Shown in pieces: positions 1 to 15,887 of a stretch of DNA of 64,000 nt. The stretch is from Coriaria nepalensis. Its lineage: Eukaryota; Streptophyta; Magnoliopsida; Cucurbitales; Coriariaceae. The stretch's first letter is position 1. Every line of letters begins with the position of its first letter. The notes under the pieces are model-generated. The model was given only the letters and a program-made list of their open reading frames with translations, ran no database searches and was not told the origin of the DNA. Both the position numbers and the translations under genes were made by a program. The stretch covers positions 1,989,501 through 2,053,500 of the forward strand of contig CP114487.1 in the NCBI GenBank assembly GCA_027186245.1, written 5' to 3'.

Positions 1-1676
1 CTTAATGCTTGCTTCAACATTCGTTCTAGTTGGCGATCATTACCAACTACCTCCTCTAGTTCAAGTATTCTTCTGCCCTTGTTCTTATTGCTGAAATTCC
101 CATGCTTTGACACTGGCTATTAATTTGATGCTTGTATGATGTTTAGAGTGCAGAGGCTCGAGAAAATGGAATGGGGGTGAGCCTATTTTGCAGGCTTTCA
201 GAATCACATCCACAGGCAATTTCCGCATTGCAAAGCCAGGTTACTTCTAAGAACAGAACATTGTCCACTGACTCTTCTTCTGAAAACTGGTGTACTAGGT
301 CGATTTACTAGGTTATTTTGATGTAGTATCGCATGTGTCAAGGCATCATGGAACTATCCAATACCTTGATATATGGAGACCGATTATGCTGTGGCTCAGA
401 AGAAATTGCAGACGCTAAGCTCAAGTTTTCAAGTTTGAATTCTTGTCCAATTTGGGTTAAGGATGTAAGAGAATTCGTCGAATTAGATCTGTTGGTCATG
501 GTCTTGTTTTCACTTGTGCACCTATTGTTGAAACATATGAAAACAATTTACTGTTACAACTCTTTAACTCTAAATACTACTTTAGCTCTTAATATGCTAA
601 TTTTTTCCGATGTAATAATCTTTTATAGAATATCATTTACCTAAATATGTACATAAATGTCATTGAGTCAATTTGCAGGTTATAAACCCATGCAAACCAG
701 TCATATTTATCAACACAGGTTTGTGAAACACTAACTTCTAGTTTTTGTTTTTTCTTATAGTAATTAAATGTGGTGCTGCTTATGAATGTTATTTCTTGGC
801 TATGCAGATGCAGTGCCTGCGTATGAGGCAAAGGATCAGAAGAATGTGAATAACCCAATTGAAGCTTTTATAATATCAGAGGTTTGTTCTTATCAATTTA
901 AGTCGAAAATTACATTTGCATCAAATTATAAACTCTATTTCACTTCTGATGTAGCTTGAGTAGCAAGTATTTTTTTCAATTGGAATTCTCATCACAATTT
1001 GTATTGCATAGGTGACTCAAGGATTAATTAACAATGGAATTGAAGGGAATGATATTGGCATCATTACTCCCTATAACTCCCAGGCAAATCTCATCAGACA
1101 ATCTATCAACACGCTCTCTGTCGAGATACATACAATTGACAAATACCAGGTGCGGTTGAAGCATCATCCCATAACAACAAGTCTATTTACTTGCTTAACC
1201 TTACTCCTTGGATGTTTACTGTAGAATATCAGAATTTGAATGTTAGTTTCCTTTGTCCAGGGAAGAGACAAGGAGTGCATATTGGTATCCTTTGTCCGAT
1301 CTAGAGAAAATCCTACAAACTACTCTTCTTCATTGCTCGGAGACTGGCATCGAATCAATGTAGCAATCACACGTGCCAAGGTACGGGTTTAAGTAGAAGA
1401 GAATCATGATTCATAGGTGGTGAAATCAATCTTACTCATGGTTTTAGGAAATACAAAGCTGACCTTAATTGAATGGCCTTATCTTTTCATTTTTGTGTTC
1501 TGTTGTAGAAAAAGTTGATCATGGTGGGGTCCTGCAAAAGCTTATCAAAGGTTCCGTTGTTGAAGCTTCTTCTCAACAAAGTTGAGGAGCAATCAGGCAT
1601 TGTGAACATATCAAAGAAGGATATCAATCTGACAAAAAGAGAACTTAATAGATGCTCATCCTTCCATAGTAGATGA
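1..1676 (+). CDS. DNA2: DNA2-like DNA replication helicase/nuclease, C-terminal part (5' end outside window)
   Basis: This is the C-terminal helicase half of an SF1 DNA2/NAM7-type enzyme, which processes Okazaki flaps and resected DNA ends in the nucleus. Eight exons join in frame into 277 residues: ..64, 147-239, 327-464, 679-718, 808-881, 1012-1149, 1261-1380 and 1509-1676. Visible helicase motifs are [11 protein letters not shown] (motif III region), SQYRM across the exon 2/3 join (motif IV), GIITPYNSQ (motif V region), a TIDKYQGRDKE stretch across the exon 6/7 join, and NVAITRAK (motif VI). The order and spacing match the C-terminus of plant DNA2 (Arabidopsis JHS1). The N-terminal nuclease domain and Walker A lie upstream of the window. 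The stop is the TGA at 1674-1676. No frame breaks are seen, so the gene looks intact here. Confidence 0.93.
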
Positions 1677-3202
1677 TTGAAATTTTGCTACCTACCATTT
1701 TCTTTCTGTTTTTTTTTTTTTTTTTGTTGTTGTAGCAATTAAGCATTGTAAAATCCATTGTTGTCATTTTGATACACCTCTGTAGTTCAGTACTTGTAAT
1801 CCTTATTAAGAAATCTTTATTTTACATAAAAAGAATTTTTCTTTTCTTTTTCTATAATTATATATGGAATAGAAATCGATTAAGATAATATATTTAAGAT
1901 TATGATTATATTTAATCTATCAATTAAAAATATATCACATTAATTACGAATGTCCGTCCTTGCACTTTCTCCGTCACATTGATGACATTGATTTTGATTG
2001 TTAACAAAGCACTCAGGCAAGTAATGTCTAATTCTTACATAAGACAACAAATCCAAAGGTCTTCCTTTCATGGACACTACACTACATCTCAAGACTCAAG
2101 TTGTTTATGTTATCAAATTAAGCTAAAGTTGATATCGACATGAATCATAAAAAGAGATTACAAGAAGACAAGCCACTCCTCCCCAAAATTAAATTATATA
2201 TTGACCCCACTTCTCTACCATTATTATTATTATTATTATGATAACGAGTGTGCAATTGGTTCCACTGTTTTCTTCTGCGAATTCAGATGAACTGTCTTCA
2301 CACAAAACGGGGAGATCTTTTTTTCTCAAATAACTATTCAACTAAATTAATTAATTAATTAATTATTATAAGGCAAAGGGGACTTTGCATTATTCAAGAG
2401 CATCAAATTATCAGTCTCTCTCTCTCTCTCATACGTGGATTGATAGTATTCCACGTGCATGTTCCAAAATGTTGTCCAATCTTTGTCACCATAAGGCATA
2501 AACATATGTTGGAAATCAATTTTTGCATAGATTAAGATTTAATTACATAAAACTTCTTTGTCCTCTACTACGTTATACTATGTTATTCTACTACGAAGAC
2601 GTATATGTAGATTAAAACAAAGACTATAAAGATATATATATATATATATATATTATACTTATTTATATAAAACGACAACGCTGGTCAACAGTAAATTAGG
2701 TTCAACTATAACGATAACTGATTATTTATATGGGGAAAAGTGATAAATGCAAAGAGAAAATGACTTGTGATCCAGAAAGGTTCTCCTCTCCAGCTCATGA
2801 GTCCATTTGAGAAACAGTGATATATATGCAAAAAGAAAGCGACTTATGATCTATAAAAAGATGTTCTACAGCTCATGAGTCCATTACATTCGAATTTCGA
2901 TGAAAACAGATAGATAAACAAAACTGTAAAAAAAGGGTACACAGATTTCTAACAACAAGATTAACAACAACAACAACAAGATCACGACTCACTCTTCCTC
3001 CAATAAATAAATACATACATACATACATACAGATTAACCCTAATAAGACTAGAGGAAAAGGCTTTGATGATAAATACAATATTAGAAATAGATTCAAAAT
3101 TAAGTAGGTATATTCATATTCTATTTTGTAAAGTATTTTATATATTATGTTACTTGTTAAATAATGCGAATATATATTCTTTATATTTGAAAAAAATTGC
3201 AG

Positions 3203-3242
<40 letters not shown>

Positions 3243-4709
3243 AACGGATGAAAGTGAGTGTTCAAGAGAGAGGAAGTGTGGTCCATGCATGGATACATAT
3301 ATAATTTTCATGCACGCCGTTTCGGGATGGTAAAGGACGAGAATGAGTCATTGAACCCACGAAACATCCAAAAAATTTGTAATAGAATAAGAATATGTGA
3401 ATATGACTTACAACAGTCGATCAAATACAAGTGACTAAAACCAACTGGTCCATCCTGAATGTTTCATGTTTGTTTCACTTGTTCTGTTCTAAAATGATGC
3501 GTGGCAGTATGGCACTAATTAAGAACCAGTTTCAAACTCTAATAATATAAATTAATTAATAATTTGTGTCCTAAAAATACTATTACAACTACATATATAT
3601 AATGAGAGGTTTACATACAATTACAACTAAACCTATCTCCATTCTCTCCACTGTCTAAAGTTAGTACATGCTTTTTCTCGTACTTTTTTCTTCAGACATG
3701 AATCATATCATGTCGCACCAAAGACTAAACCATGTACCAAGTAAGCTAGTGGGTTTGATTATTTTGTCACGTTCTAACTATATATGTTAACACGCATTAA
3801 TTGAGTTTTAACTTGGAGTTAAAGTTAAAACTGTTTTTAGATACTCTAATCATATATTACTCAAATTAATTAGATTGAATTATGTCAGAATTTATTATTA
3901 TTATTAAATGTTAAACATGTTTTAACCTTCTTGATTAGAGTAAAATATTTCAAAACATACTAAAATTCTCGTATGTAATTATTAGCTTATCGACTTCTAA
4001 TTTCATGCTTTTGCTTCTTCTCTATCACATGCTCATCTTCTGTCTAAATGAAGCATATCTAGAAGGTAGAAACGTTCATAGTGCCTATACATTGACAAAG
4101 AGCCAAAAAGAAAGCCCTCGATTGTTTCAATCATAACATGTCAACTACTTTCTTGTTCTCCCTACTTTATATCAAATCCCACTACGTATGGAAACAAAAT
4201 TTGTATAGGTATGATTTAGGGTAAAGAAGCTGAGCATGTTAAGTGGCCTCCACCTTCATAAATTTTATGGGCGGCTGAATAGGCAGAGCCGTCAAGTATA
4301 TAAGATATTTCATAATTTTCTGGTTTAATCGATTATCTCATATAAAATATTAATTAGAAAGAATATAAAATTATAATAATTTATTTATTGTATTTTTAAC
4401 GGTCTAATCTAAGCCTCTCAAACTAAACTATGCAAAGAAATTTGTCACTATATAAATTTGTGTACATATTTAGGGTATTATTATATATTTAAGGAATTGC
4501 ATGCGAGTTGTGTCCATTATACATTCGCACCTACAAATTCCCACTTAGATGCACTATACCATCTCTCTTATCTCTTCTTCATCTCTCTCTCTCTCTCCTA
4601 AATCATATAACCATCATCTTTTGGGTTTTTCTTTTCCTTTTTGGGTTGTGGTGATGACCGTCGATCCCAAGAAACTGTGATAGAGAAGAAGAAGAAGGAT
4701 TAGGCAAGC
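1677..4709. other. Intergenic region between DNA2 and ABCC
   Basis: About 3 kb of AT-rich DNA with no supportable gene. It holds a poly-T run just after the DNA2 stop (about 1709-1725), an ATT microsatellite (2220-2239), a TA run (about 2633-2652), a GTAT/CATA tetranucleotide tract (about 3012-3030) and a poly-A run of about 34 bases (3208-3241). The short ORFs here are built on these simple repeats. A CT-rich stretch at 4560-4600 probably lies in the 5' leader of the downstream ABCC gene, and a possible TATA-like ACTATATAAAT sits near 4448. Confidence 0.6.
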
Positions 4710-7700
4710 ATGTTGGACATGAACATGTTAAGTACTTCACTTGATTTACATAGTAAGTTCTTAATCAATCATCTTCATTTTCTCTAATTAAGCGTTTATT
4801 ATATTCGTTTCTACTTAATATTTTTGGTATTTCTCTTTTTTCTTTTGAGGTCAAATATGAAGAGTTAAACTAGAACCCAGCTTTAAAACATTAAAAAAGA
4901 TTCAGAACTAATCTCATGAATCAATTTATAATGATTCATATAAATGTTCATGCACTTAGAATTCATCTTGAACGAGGAATATATCCTAACGATATCCCTC
5001 AAATGGATGCATCATGAAGTAAAATTTGAGCGCAACTACATGTCGTCTAAACCTATTAAGAAAGTTATTATAGCATTAAAGACATTAATTAATGTTTTCT
5101 TGTCATTAACTAGATGTTATATTAATGTTCATTACTTTGCACTTATAATAATACCACACGAATATTTGGTGTTTTTTTTTTTTTTTTTTTTTTTTCTGAG
5201 TTGTTTAGCCAAGACCAGATCCGAGAATTTTTGGGTCATAATTTAGCTTCTCTTTTTTCTTCAAAAGTGTTTGCAGAGATGAAGTTATCTGACCTACTTC
5301 AAACAACATGGGAGCAGATAATTTCACCATGTTCATGGGAGAACGTTAGCATCCTAGTACAATTTTGTTTCCTCGGAATCTTCTCGCTTCATCTCTTACG
5401 AGAATTCCTCGGCCTGATCCGAGAACACAGAAGAAGAAAAATAATCACAAATAATAGTAATAACAATGACATAGATCAAGCTGCAGAAAAACACCCCATG
5501 AACATGAGATTCACCAATTCATATAAAGCCTGCATAGCTTGCTCCTTCCTTCTCATGTCAACTAGGATCATCCTCCTTCTCGCCTTTCTAAACGGAAACA
5601 ATACCTACTCGTGTACTTCAAAAATCAAAGCCTATTCTTCAGAGATGATGCAAGTAGTATTCTGGGGAGTTGCGTTGGTTTCAGCTTGTAGAGTTGTGAG
5701 CACAAAGTCGATCAAAATCCCTTGGATTCTAAGAACATGGTGGATTTTTGCCTTCTTCCTATACATTACCCGGTTCGGCCTTGATGTGTATTTCCGGATC
5801 GAAAATCACAGCCGTTTGAAAATAGAAGACTACTCGGATTTCCTCTGCCTTGTAGCATCAACATTCCTATTCACTCTTTCCATCCATGGCAAAACCGGAC
5901 AAGTCTTTCCGGTCCAAAACGAAAATATTCTCAATGAACCACTTCTCAATGGAAAATCAGATGATTTTCCAGTAAGGGATTCTCCATATGGAAGAGCAAC
6001 TCTTGTTCAACTCGTAACTTTTTCATGGCTCAATCCATTGTTCAGTGCCGGGTTCAAAAAACCCCTAGAAAAGGACGATATCCCGAACATTGATATCAAA
6101 GACACGGCTGAATTCTTATCCCATTCCTTCCAATCAAAACTAGATCATATCAAGCAGGCAGACCGAAGCACAAACCCGTCAATCTACAAGGCGATCTATC
6201 TTTTCATTAGGAAGAAAGCGGCCATAAATGCGTTCTTTGCCGTTATAAGTGCTGGAGCTTCATACGTGGGCCCATACTTGATCGACGATTTCGTAAACTT
6301 TCTTAATGAAAAGAAAACCCGAACCTTATCAAACGGGTACATCTTAGTACTAGGTTTCCTTCTTGCCAAAATGGTAGAGACAATAGCACAGAGGCAATGG
6401 GTTTTCGGGGCCCGCCAGCTGGGCCTCCGTCTTAGAGCCGCTTTGATATCTCACATCTACAAAAAGGGTTTAAATTTATCGAGCCTTTCCCGCCAAAGCC
6501 ATACAAGTGGAGAGATCATAAACTACATGAGTGTAGATATCCAAAGAATAACAGATTTCATTTGGTACTTGAACATACTATGGATGCTGCCTATACAAAT
6601 CTCCTTAGCAATCTACATCTTACATACTAATCTCGGCCTCGGATCATTTGCCGCACTAATGGCAACTTTAGTAGTAATGACATGTAACATTCCACTCACT
6701 AGAATCCAGAAGAGTTATCAAACTAAGATCATGGAATCTAAGGATGATAGGATGAAAGCCACTTCTGAGGTTCTTAAACACATGAAGACACTCAAGCTAC
6801 AAGGATGGGACAGTCAGTTTCTTCACCGGCTAGCAGGGTTGAGAAATATCGAGCGTGATTGGATATGGAAGTCGCTTAGATTATCTGCTTTATCAGCTTT
6901 CATCTTCTGGGGTGCACCTACGTTTATCTCCGTGGTCACTTTTTTGTTTTGTATGGTAATGGGGATTGAACTAACTGCTGGACGGGTCCTAGCTGCCTTG
7001 GCCACTTTCCGGATGTTACAAGATCCCATTTTCAATCTTCCGGATTTGCTTTCTGTGATTGCTCAGGCTCGAGTTTCAGCCGATAGAGTTGCTTCATATC
7101 TTCAAGAAGATGAGATTAAAACAGATTCCATCGAGTATATTCCAATAGGTGGGACCCAGTTTGGGATCGAGATCGAAAACGGGAAGTTCAAGTGGGATCT
7201 TGAGTCAAGTAGGCCGACTCTAGATGATATAAACTTGAAAGTAAAACGGGGAATGAAGGTGGCAGTTTGTGGAACCGTAGGTTCCGGAAAGTCTAGTCTT
7301 CTTTCGTGTGTTCTTGGCGAGATAGAGAAAGTCTCCGGTTCGGTTAAGATTAGTGGGAATAAGGCTTATGTTCCGCAGTCTCCGTGGATACTTACGGGGA
7401 ATATTCGGGAGAATATTCTGTTCGGGAGTGAGTACGAGGAAGGGAAGTATAACAGAACTGTTAAGGCATGTGCATTGAGTAAAGATTTTGAGCTGTTTTC
7501 TTGTGGGGACTTGACGGAAATCGGAGAACGTGGGATCAATATGAGTGGAGGGCAGAAACAGAGGATTCAAATTGCTCGGGCGGTTTATCAAGATGCTAAT
7601 ATTTACCTTCTTGATGATCCTTTTAGTGCTGTTGATGCTCACACTGGGACCCAACTCTTTGAGGTAACTTAATTAGCTTAAAGTAACAAAGAGAAAGAAC

Positions 7701-10549
7701 TTTTTTATTTTTATTTTTTTTGTTGATTTTTGTTGATAAGAACTTACTTGAATTCTTGCAGGATTGTCTTATGGGTGTTCTCAAGGATAAGACCATAATC
7801 TATGTTACTCACCAGGTTGAGTTTTTACCGGCAGCTGATCTCATTCTGGTAAGCAAAATTTCACAGTCAAAAAAGGATAAGACTTTTTCAGTATGAGTTT
7901 GCTTAAAAAATGGTCATTTTAACAGGTAATGCAAAATGGGAGAATTGCACAAGCAGGAAGGTTTGAAGAGCTTTTGAAGCAAAAGATCGGATTCGAGGTT
8001 TTAGTGGGAGCACACAGTCGAGCACTAGAATCTGTCCTGACTGTTGAAAATTCAAGTAAAATACTTCAACAAATTCCTGCCGCAGAAACAGGACAAGAAT
8101 CCCTCAAAGATTCCGCTGACAATTCGGACCAAACCACCTCAGTAGAAATAACTGAAAAAGGAGGCGGAAAACTTGTTCAAGATGAAGAGAGGGAGACAGG
8201 AAGCATTGGAAAAGAAGTTTATTGGACTTACTTGACCACAATAAAAGGCGGAGCTCTAATCCCGATCATACTCTTATCACAAACATCATTCCAAGCATTG
8301 CAAGTATGTAGTAATTATTGGATGGCATGGGCTTCTCCTCCCACAAGTGAGACTAAACCCAAACTCGGAATGGATTTTGTTCTACTCATTTACTCCTTAC
8401 TAGCCGTTGCAAGTTCGCTCTGCATTCTGTTACGAGCCAGTTTAGTCGCTATAGCCGGACTTCATACGAGTCAAAAGCTCTTCAGTAACATGCTTCATAG
8501 TGTTTTCCGTGCGCCAATGCACTTCTTCGATTCCACCCCAACCGGACGAATCTTAAACCGGGTAACTGAATAACTAACTAACTAACCAACTAACTAACTA
8601 ATTATTAATTGTAAGTATAACTAATTGAATTTGTTTTTTTCCTTTTTTTCAGGCGTCTACGGATCAAAGTGTGCTCGATTTGGAAATGGCGAACAGACTT
8701 GGATGGTGTGCATTTTCGATAATACAGATGCTTGGGACAATTGCGGTTATGTCACAAGTAGCGTGGGAAGTGTTTGTGATCTTCATTCCCGTAACTGCCG
8801 CTTGTATTTGGTACCAGGTAACTATAAATAATCAAAGGTTTCTTTCACTTTGGTCGATTATATATAAATGAAAAATATTTATAATAATAATAAAGTGAAA
8901 TATTTTATGTGATCTTCCCTGTAACAGCAATATTACACACCAACTGCACGAGAACTGGCCCGTTTAGCCGGGATACAAAGAGCTCCAATCCTTCACCACT
9001 TTGCAGAATCACTAGCCGGATCGGCCACAATACGAGCTTTTGACCAAGAAGACCGTTTTTTCTACGCAAATTTGAATCATATTGATGAGCATTCAAGGCC
9101 GTGGTTTCATAATGTATCGGCAATGGAGTGGCTCTCTTTCAGACTAAATTTGTTATCAAATTTTGTCTTTGCCTTCTCCTTGGTTTTGCTTGTTACCCTT
9201 CCAGAAGGAATGATAAACCCAAGTAAGTAAACAAAAATACCAAAAAAACAAAATGGTCGATATGGTGGTGCGAATACTTGTTCATATATTTTTTCCTTTT
9301 TTCTTCTCTTAATGTTACAGGTATTGCGGGATTGGCGGTTACGTATGGGATAAACTTGAATGCATTGCAAGCTTCAGTTATATGGAACATATGCAATGCG
9401 GAGAATAAAATGATTTCGGTCGAAAGAATACTTCAATACTCGAATCTAACAAGTGAAGCTCCTCTTGTCATTGAAGATTCTAAACCACCTCATAGTTGGC
9501 CACAAGATGGAACAATTTGCTTCAAAAATTTGCAGATCCGTTATGCAGAACATCTGCCTTCTGTGCTCAAGAACATTAGCTGTACATTTCCTGGACGGAA
9601 GAAAGTAGGAGTTGTGGGAAGAACAGGGAGTGGAAAATCGACCCTTATTCAGGCGCTGTTTAGGATTGTTGAGCCGAAAGAAGGAAGCATTATAATCGAC
9701 GGTGTAGATATCTACAAGATTGGTCTACAGGATTTGAGGTCAAGGCTTAGTATCATCCCACAAGATCCTTCCATGTTTGAAGGAACAGTTAGAGGAAACC
9801 TTGACCCACTTGAACAATATTCCGATACTGAAATTTGGCAGGTAACAACCAAACACCAGTCGAAAAAACCCAAAACACCAGTCGAAATTCAAAACCATCA
9901 TTATGAACTTTTTGATGTCTGTTTTCCAGGCTCTGGATAAGTGTCAGTTAGGCGAACTGATCCGTGCCAGAGAGGAGAAGTTAGATACAACAGGTAGAGT
10001 AACACTCAATTGATTCTTCATATATATATATTTTTTTGTTGTTGTTATTGTTGTTGTTCAAGTAGTAAGGGATGTTTTAAATCATATCTTGTCTTTGTTT
10101 GGCAGTGGTTGAGAATGGAGAGAATTGGAGTGTGGGACAAAGGCAGTTATTCTGTCTAGGAAGGGCCCTGTTGAAGAAGAGCAGCATTCTTGTTCTCGAT
10201 GAAGCGACGGCATCCGTTGACTCAGCAACTGACGGGATCATTCAGAAGATCATCAGCCGAGAATTCAAAGATCGAACAGTCGTCACGATAGCTCATAGAA
10301 TCCACACCGTCATAGACAGCGATCTAGTCCTGGTCCTCAGCGATGGTTCGTATGCTAAACACGTTCCTTTTTCCTTTTTGTTTGTGAAGATTTTTAGAGA
10401 ATTAAATTATGGTTTGAACAGGGAGAATTGCAGAGTATGACACGCCAGGAAAGCTGTTAGAAAGGGATGATTCATTTTTCTCAAGACTAATAAGGGAGTA
10501 CTCCATTAGATCACAGAGCTTCAACAATTTAGCAAGTCTCAGAAATTGA
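4710..10549 (+). CDS. ABC transporter C family (MRP-type), ABCC9-like
   Basis: Full-size ABCC pump, a family that moves glutathione conjugates and other organic anions across the tonoplast or plasma membrane. Main exons are 5277-7663, 7762-7848, 7926-8561, 8653-8817, 8928-9222, 9321-9841, 9930-9993, 10106-10345 and 10422-10549, all in phase. From the ATG at 5279 this gives 1,506 aa, normal for the family. An N-terminal TMD0 is followed by TMD1, then NBD1 with Walker [10 protein letters not shown] (about residue 665), signature MSGGQ (about 755) and Walker B IYLLDDP. TMD2 follows, then NBD2 with Walker [10 protein letters not shown] (about 1289), a degenerate signature WSVGQRQ and Walker B ILVLDEA. 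A small exon at 4710-4752 splices in frame to 5277 and would add 15 residues, so the feature starts there; the internal ATG at 5279 is the conservative start. [12 protein letters not shown] and the N-terminal [11 protein letters not shown] resemble ABCC9 from memory, so the paralogue number is tentative. Confidence 0.93.
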
Positions 10550-10938
10550 TCATGATTTTTTGTTTGTTTAGAACATGTATCATTAGCTTAATTAAATTAC
10601 TGTGGATAATTGCTCTGGCAAGTATTGAAGAGATAAATCCCCCATCCTGAAGAACCAATAATTACCATCAGTTGAATTTCTATCTTTCCATTCAGGAAGA
10701 AGTATTATAGTAGTTATAGTGTTCGGAAGGTAATTAGTTATCAGCTTATCGGGTTAGATTGATCAACCGAACCATTATACCAATCAATTTATGCAATTAA
10801 TTTATATGCACGGGATCAATCGATACATTCATTCAGTCTGGAAAAAGGACATAAGAACCTGAAATAACATCCGAAATACGGGGAAAGACCCAAACAACTA
10901 TGCCCTTTGATTAGATTTATACCAGGAAACAATTTAGA
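10550..10938. other. Convergent intergenic spacer between ABCC and MSI1
   Basis: The ABCC and MSI1 genes end tail to tail here, so this stretch must hold both 3' UTRs and polyadenylation signals. I see no ORF, repeat or RNA gene in it. Confidence 0.6.
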
Positions 10939-13987
<3,049 letters not shown>

Positions 13988-15351
13988 TTAAGAAGAAGAA
14001 GAAGAAGAAGAAAGGCCATATGGTAGAAGATCAGCAGCTACAATTCTGCCTTCTTCATTCAGTATATTGTATGTTTCCTCTGCAACAAATTGATATTCGA
14101 TTAAAGAAGGAAAAAGTAGTGTTAGCCAAAATGTAGCTTACCTCTATTGACCAGAAAATACTAACTATAATAGGAAAATTATATTCAATTTGACGAAGAA
14201 GATACCGAGTTAACAGCTTCTAACTTCATGCCAGCAGAACGAATAATGCGCCGTAGTTCAGGATCTACAAATTCAAGTTGCCTCCCAGTGCCAAGAATTA
14301 AAATCTCTGAAATATTTTCCCACGAAAAAGCTGAATATAAGACTAATGAACCATAAAAACAGTGAAAACCACTTGACAAGAGGAAAACTATTGTCCCTGC
14401 TTGAATCATTCGAATCATTTCCTGTTACCATTACTAGCTTACAAAGCTAACACTTATATAAAACTATTCAAAACAGTGTGAAATTCAAGGAAATCTTTTA
14501 TGTATTCTTATCGATCAAGCATTATAACTGAAATTCTCACCCGGAATAGGCTGCACAACTTTGAATATAAGATAAGCTGCAGTATGTCATACAGAAAGAC
14601 ACGTTAGACGCAAATTGCACATCAAGCCCAACACTCTGCTATCTAACTTGAAAAGGATAAACAGAAATTACTACGAATTAGAAAAGAAAAAAAAAAAAAA
14701 GCATGCCATAGAATTCAAAATCGATGACAGCAATCATTATGCGTGTTTATGATTATGAATACTGGCAATCTACTGTGAATATATACAACATATTAGTCTT
14801 GTTCTGTGTACTTGAAAAAAAAAAAAAAGAGTTGTGATTAACTGCAAATACTTGCTTGATCCTCCATATGCTTCAGAAAAATCAAAAAACCATTTCAGTT
14901 CCTCATCATTATTGCTCATCATGTAAGTTAAACGAAATAGGATGAAATACAAAGGGGTATTTGATGAACTACAAAATCTGAAATTTATAGACAGAAGTAA
15001 AATGTGATAGAACCATAAAAGGGGAGGTAACTTGAGAGGAGAAGAAAAAGTATAATTCCGAAATAGATACCTATCTGGAGTAATTTCTGAAAATTTCTTA
15101 GGGGTCCAAGACATGATCATATTTCCAACACAAAGCAAGCTCCCTTCATAATCAACTCCGTTCATCTTGAACCCCGTCTCAGTGTACCTACAATCAAAAT
15201 CAACCAGAGATTAATCTGGTCGTAGAGGGAAAACGCGCGTCTGAGAGAAGGCAATCCATGGCGGTGGTTTCCTTTGGGTTTCTGTGATTCCTTACGGAGG
15301 CTTCTGATCAGACTCGGCAGCGTCGCCACTGCTCTCTGTCTTAACTGTCAT
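13988..15351 (-). pseudogene. Mth938/DUF498 domain gene (NDUFAF3/At2g44525-like), conserved frame disrupted
   Basis: The family is a small Mth938-fold protein related to mitochondrial complex I assembly factor NDUFAF3. Recognisable exons are 15351-15296 (MTVKTESSGDAAE...), 15187-15071 (NGVDYEGSLLCVGN, MSWTPKKFSEITPD), 14576-14541 (IFKVVQPIP), 14306-14216 (EILILG, VDPELRRIIRSAGMKLEAVNS) and about 14077-13988 (ETYNILNEEGRIVAA, LLPYG, then a serine run). The exon 2/3 join gives S-L-S but then has one extra T (near 14570) before IFKVVQPIP. Normal splicing would therefore run out of frame and stop in exon 4. The last exon also lacks the expected RNAAS-like residues after VNS, and stays in frame only if a second, tandem AG acceptor is used. 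The N-terminus does not show the expected mitochondrial leader. It is either a recent pseudogene or carries an assembly error. Confidence 0.6.
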
Positions 15352-15887
15352 TGTTCTGCTCCTTATTTTTTTTTTCCCGACCAAACGTTTTTCTCCTCTT
15401 CCCTCTTTCTTTCCCGACGGTTTGCGAGATCCTAAAGAAAAAAAAAAAAAAAGGAAACGACGAATAATGGAAGCCTGTATGTTGTTTCCGACAAGTCGTT
15501 TCAAGGATAGGTGATTTATATAGCATTGTCATTTATGTTATTACACCTTTTGGTTCCAATTCATGAGTATAACGAGAATGAGCGGAACGAATGGAATGAT
15601 AATTGCTAGAATGAAGTTCGCAAAGAATGCTCGCTCTATAAGTTAACCATCAAATCATTAATCGTTAGCTTACTTAGATGTGATCATATCCAAGTTCCTT
15701 GGAATGGGCAGCTTGCTCTTTATGCATGAGTGATTGTGCCAAAACAATTGATGCAGGCGAAACCAACCAGAGCTTTATGTGCAATATGACAAATCTAAAT
15801 CTTGGGCTCAATTTAGAAAAATGCAAAATACAATGTATCAAAAGCATCTCTCAATTTCATTGCCACTATATGATCACTCTCTTCTTC
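15352..15887. other. Spacer and 3' flank of NPF copy 1; left edge of tandem duplication
   Basis: Two poly-A/T runs (about 15365 and 15437) lie in the leader region of the Mth938-type gene. From about 15630 (CTCTATAAGTTAAC...) to the NPF stop, the sequence is closely matched at about 25943-26222, so the left edge of the duplicated unit lies near 15630. Confidence 0.6.

Noticed and set aside
2873..3333. ORFs on both strands across the poly-A run
   Set aside because: They consist largely of poly-Phe/poly-Lys from a 34-base A/T run and AT-rich flanks; no conserved domain.
6823..7654. Minus-strand ORFs inside ABCC exon 2
   Set aside because: Antisense shadows of the clearly coding ABCC exon.
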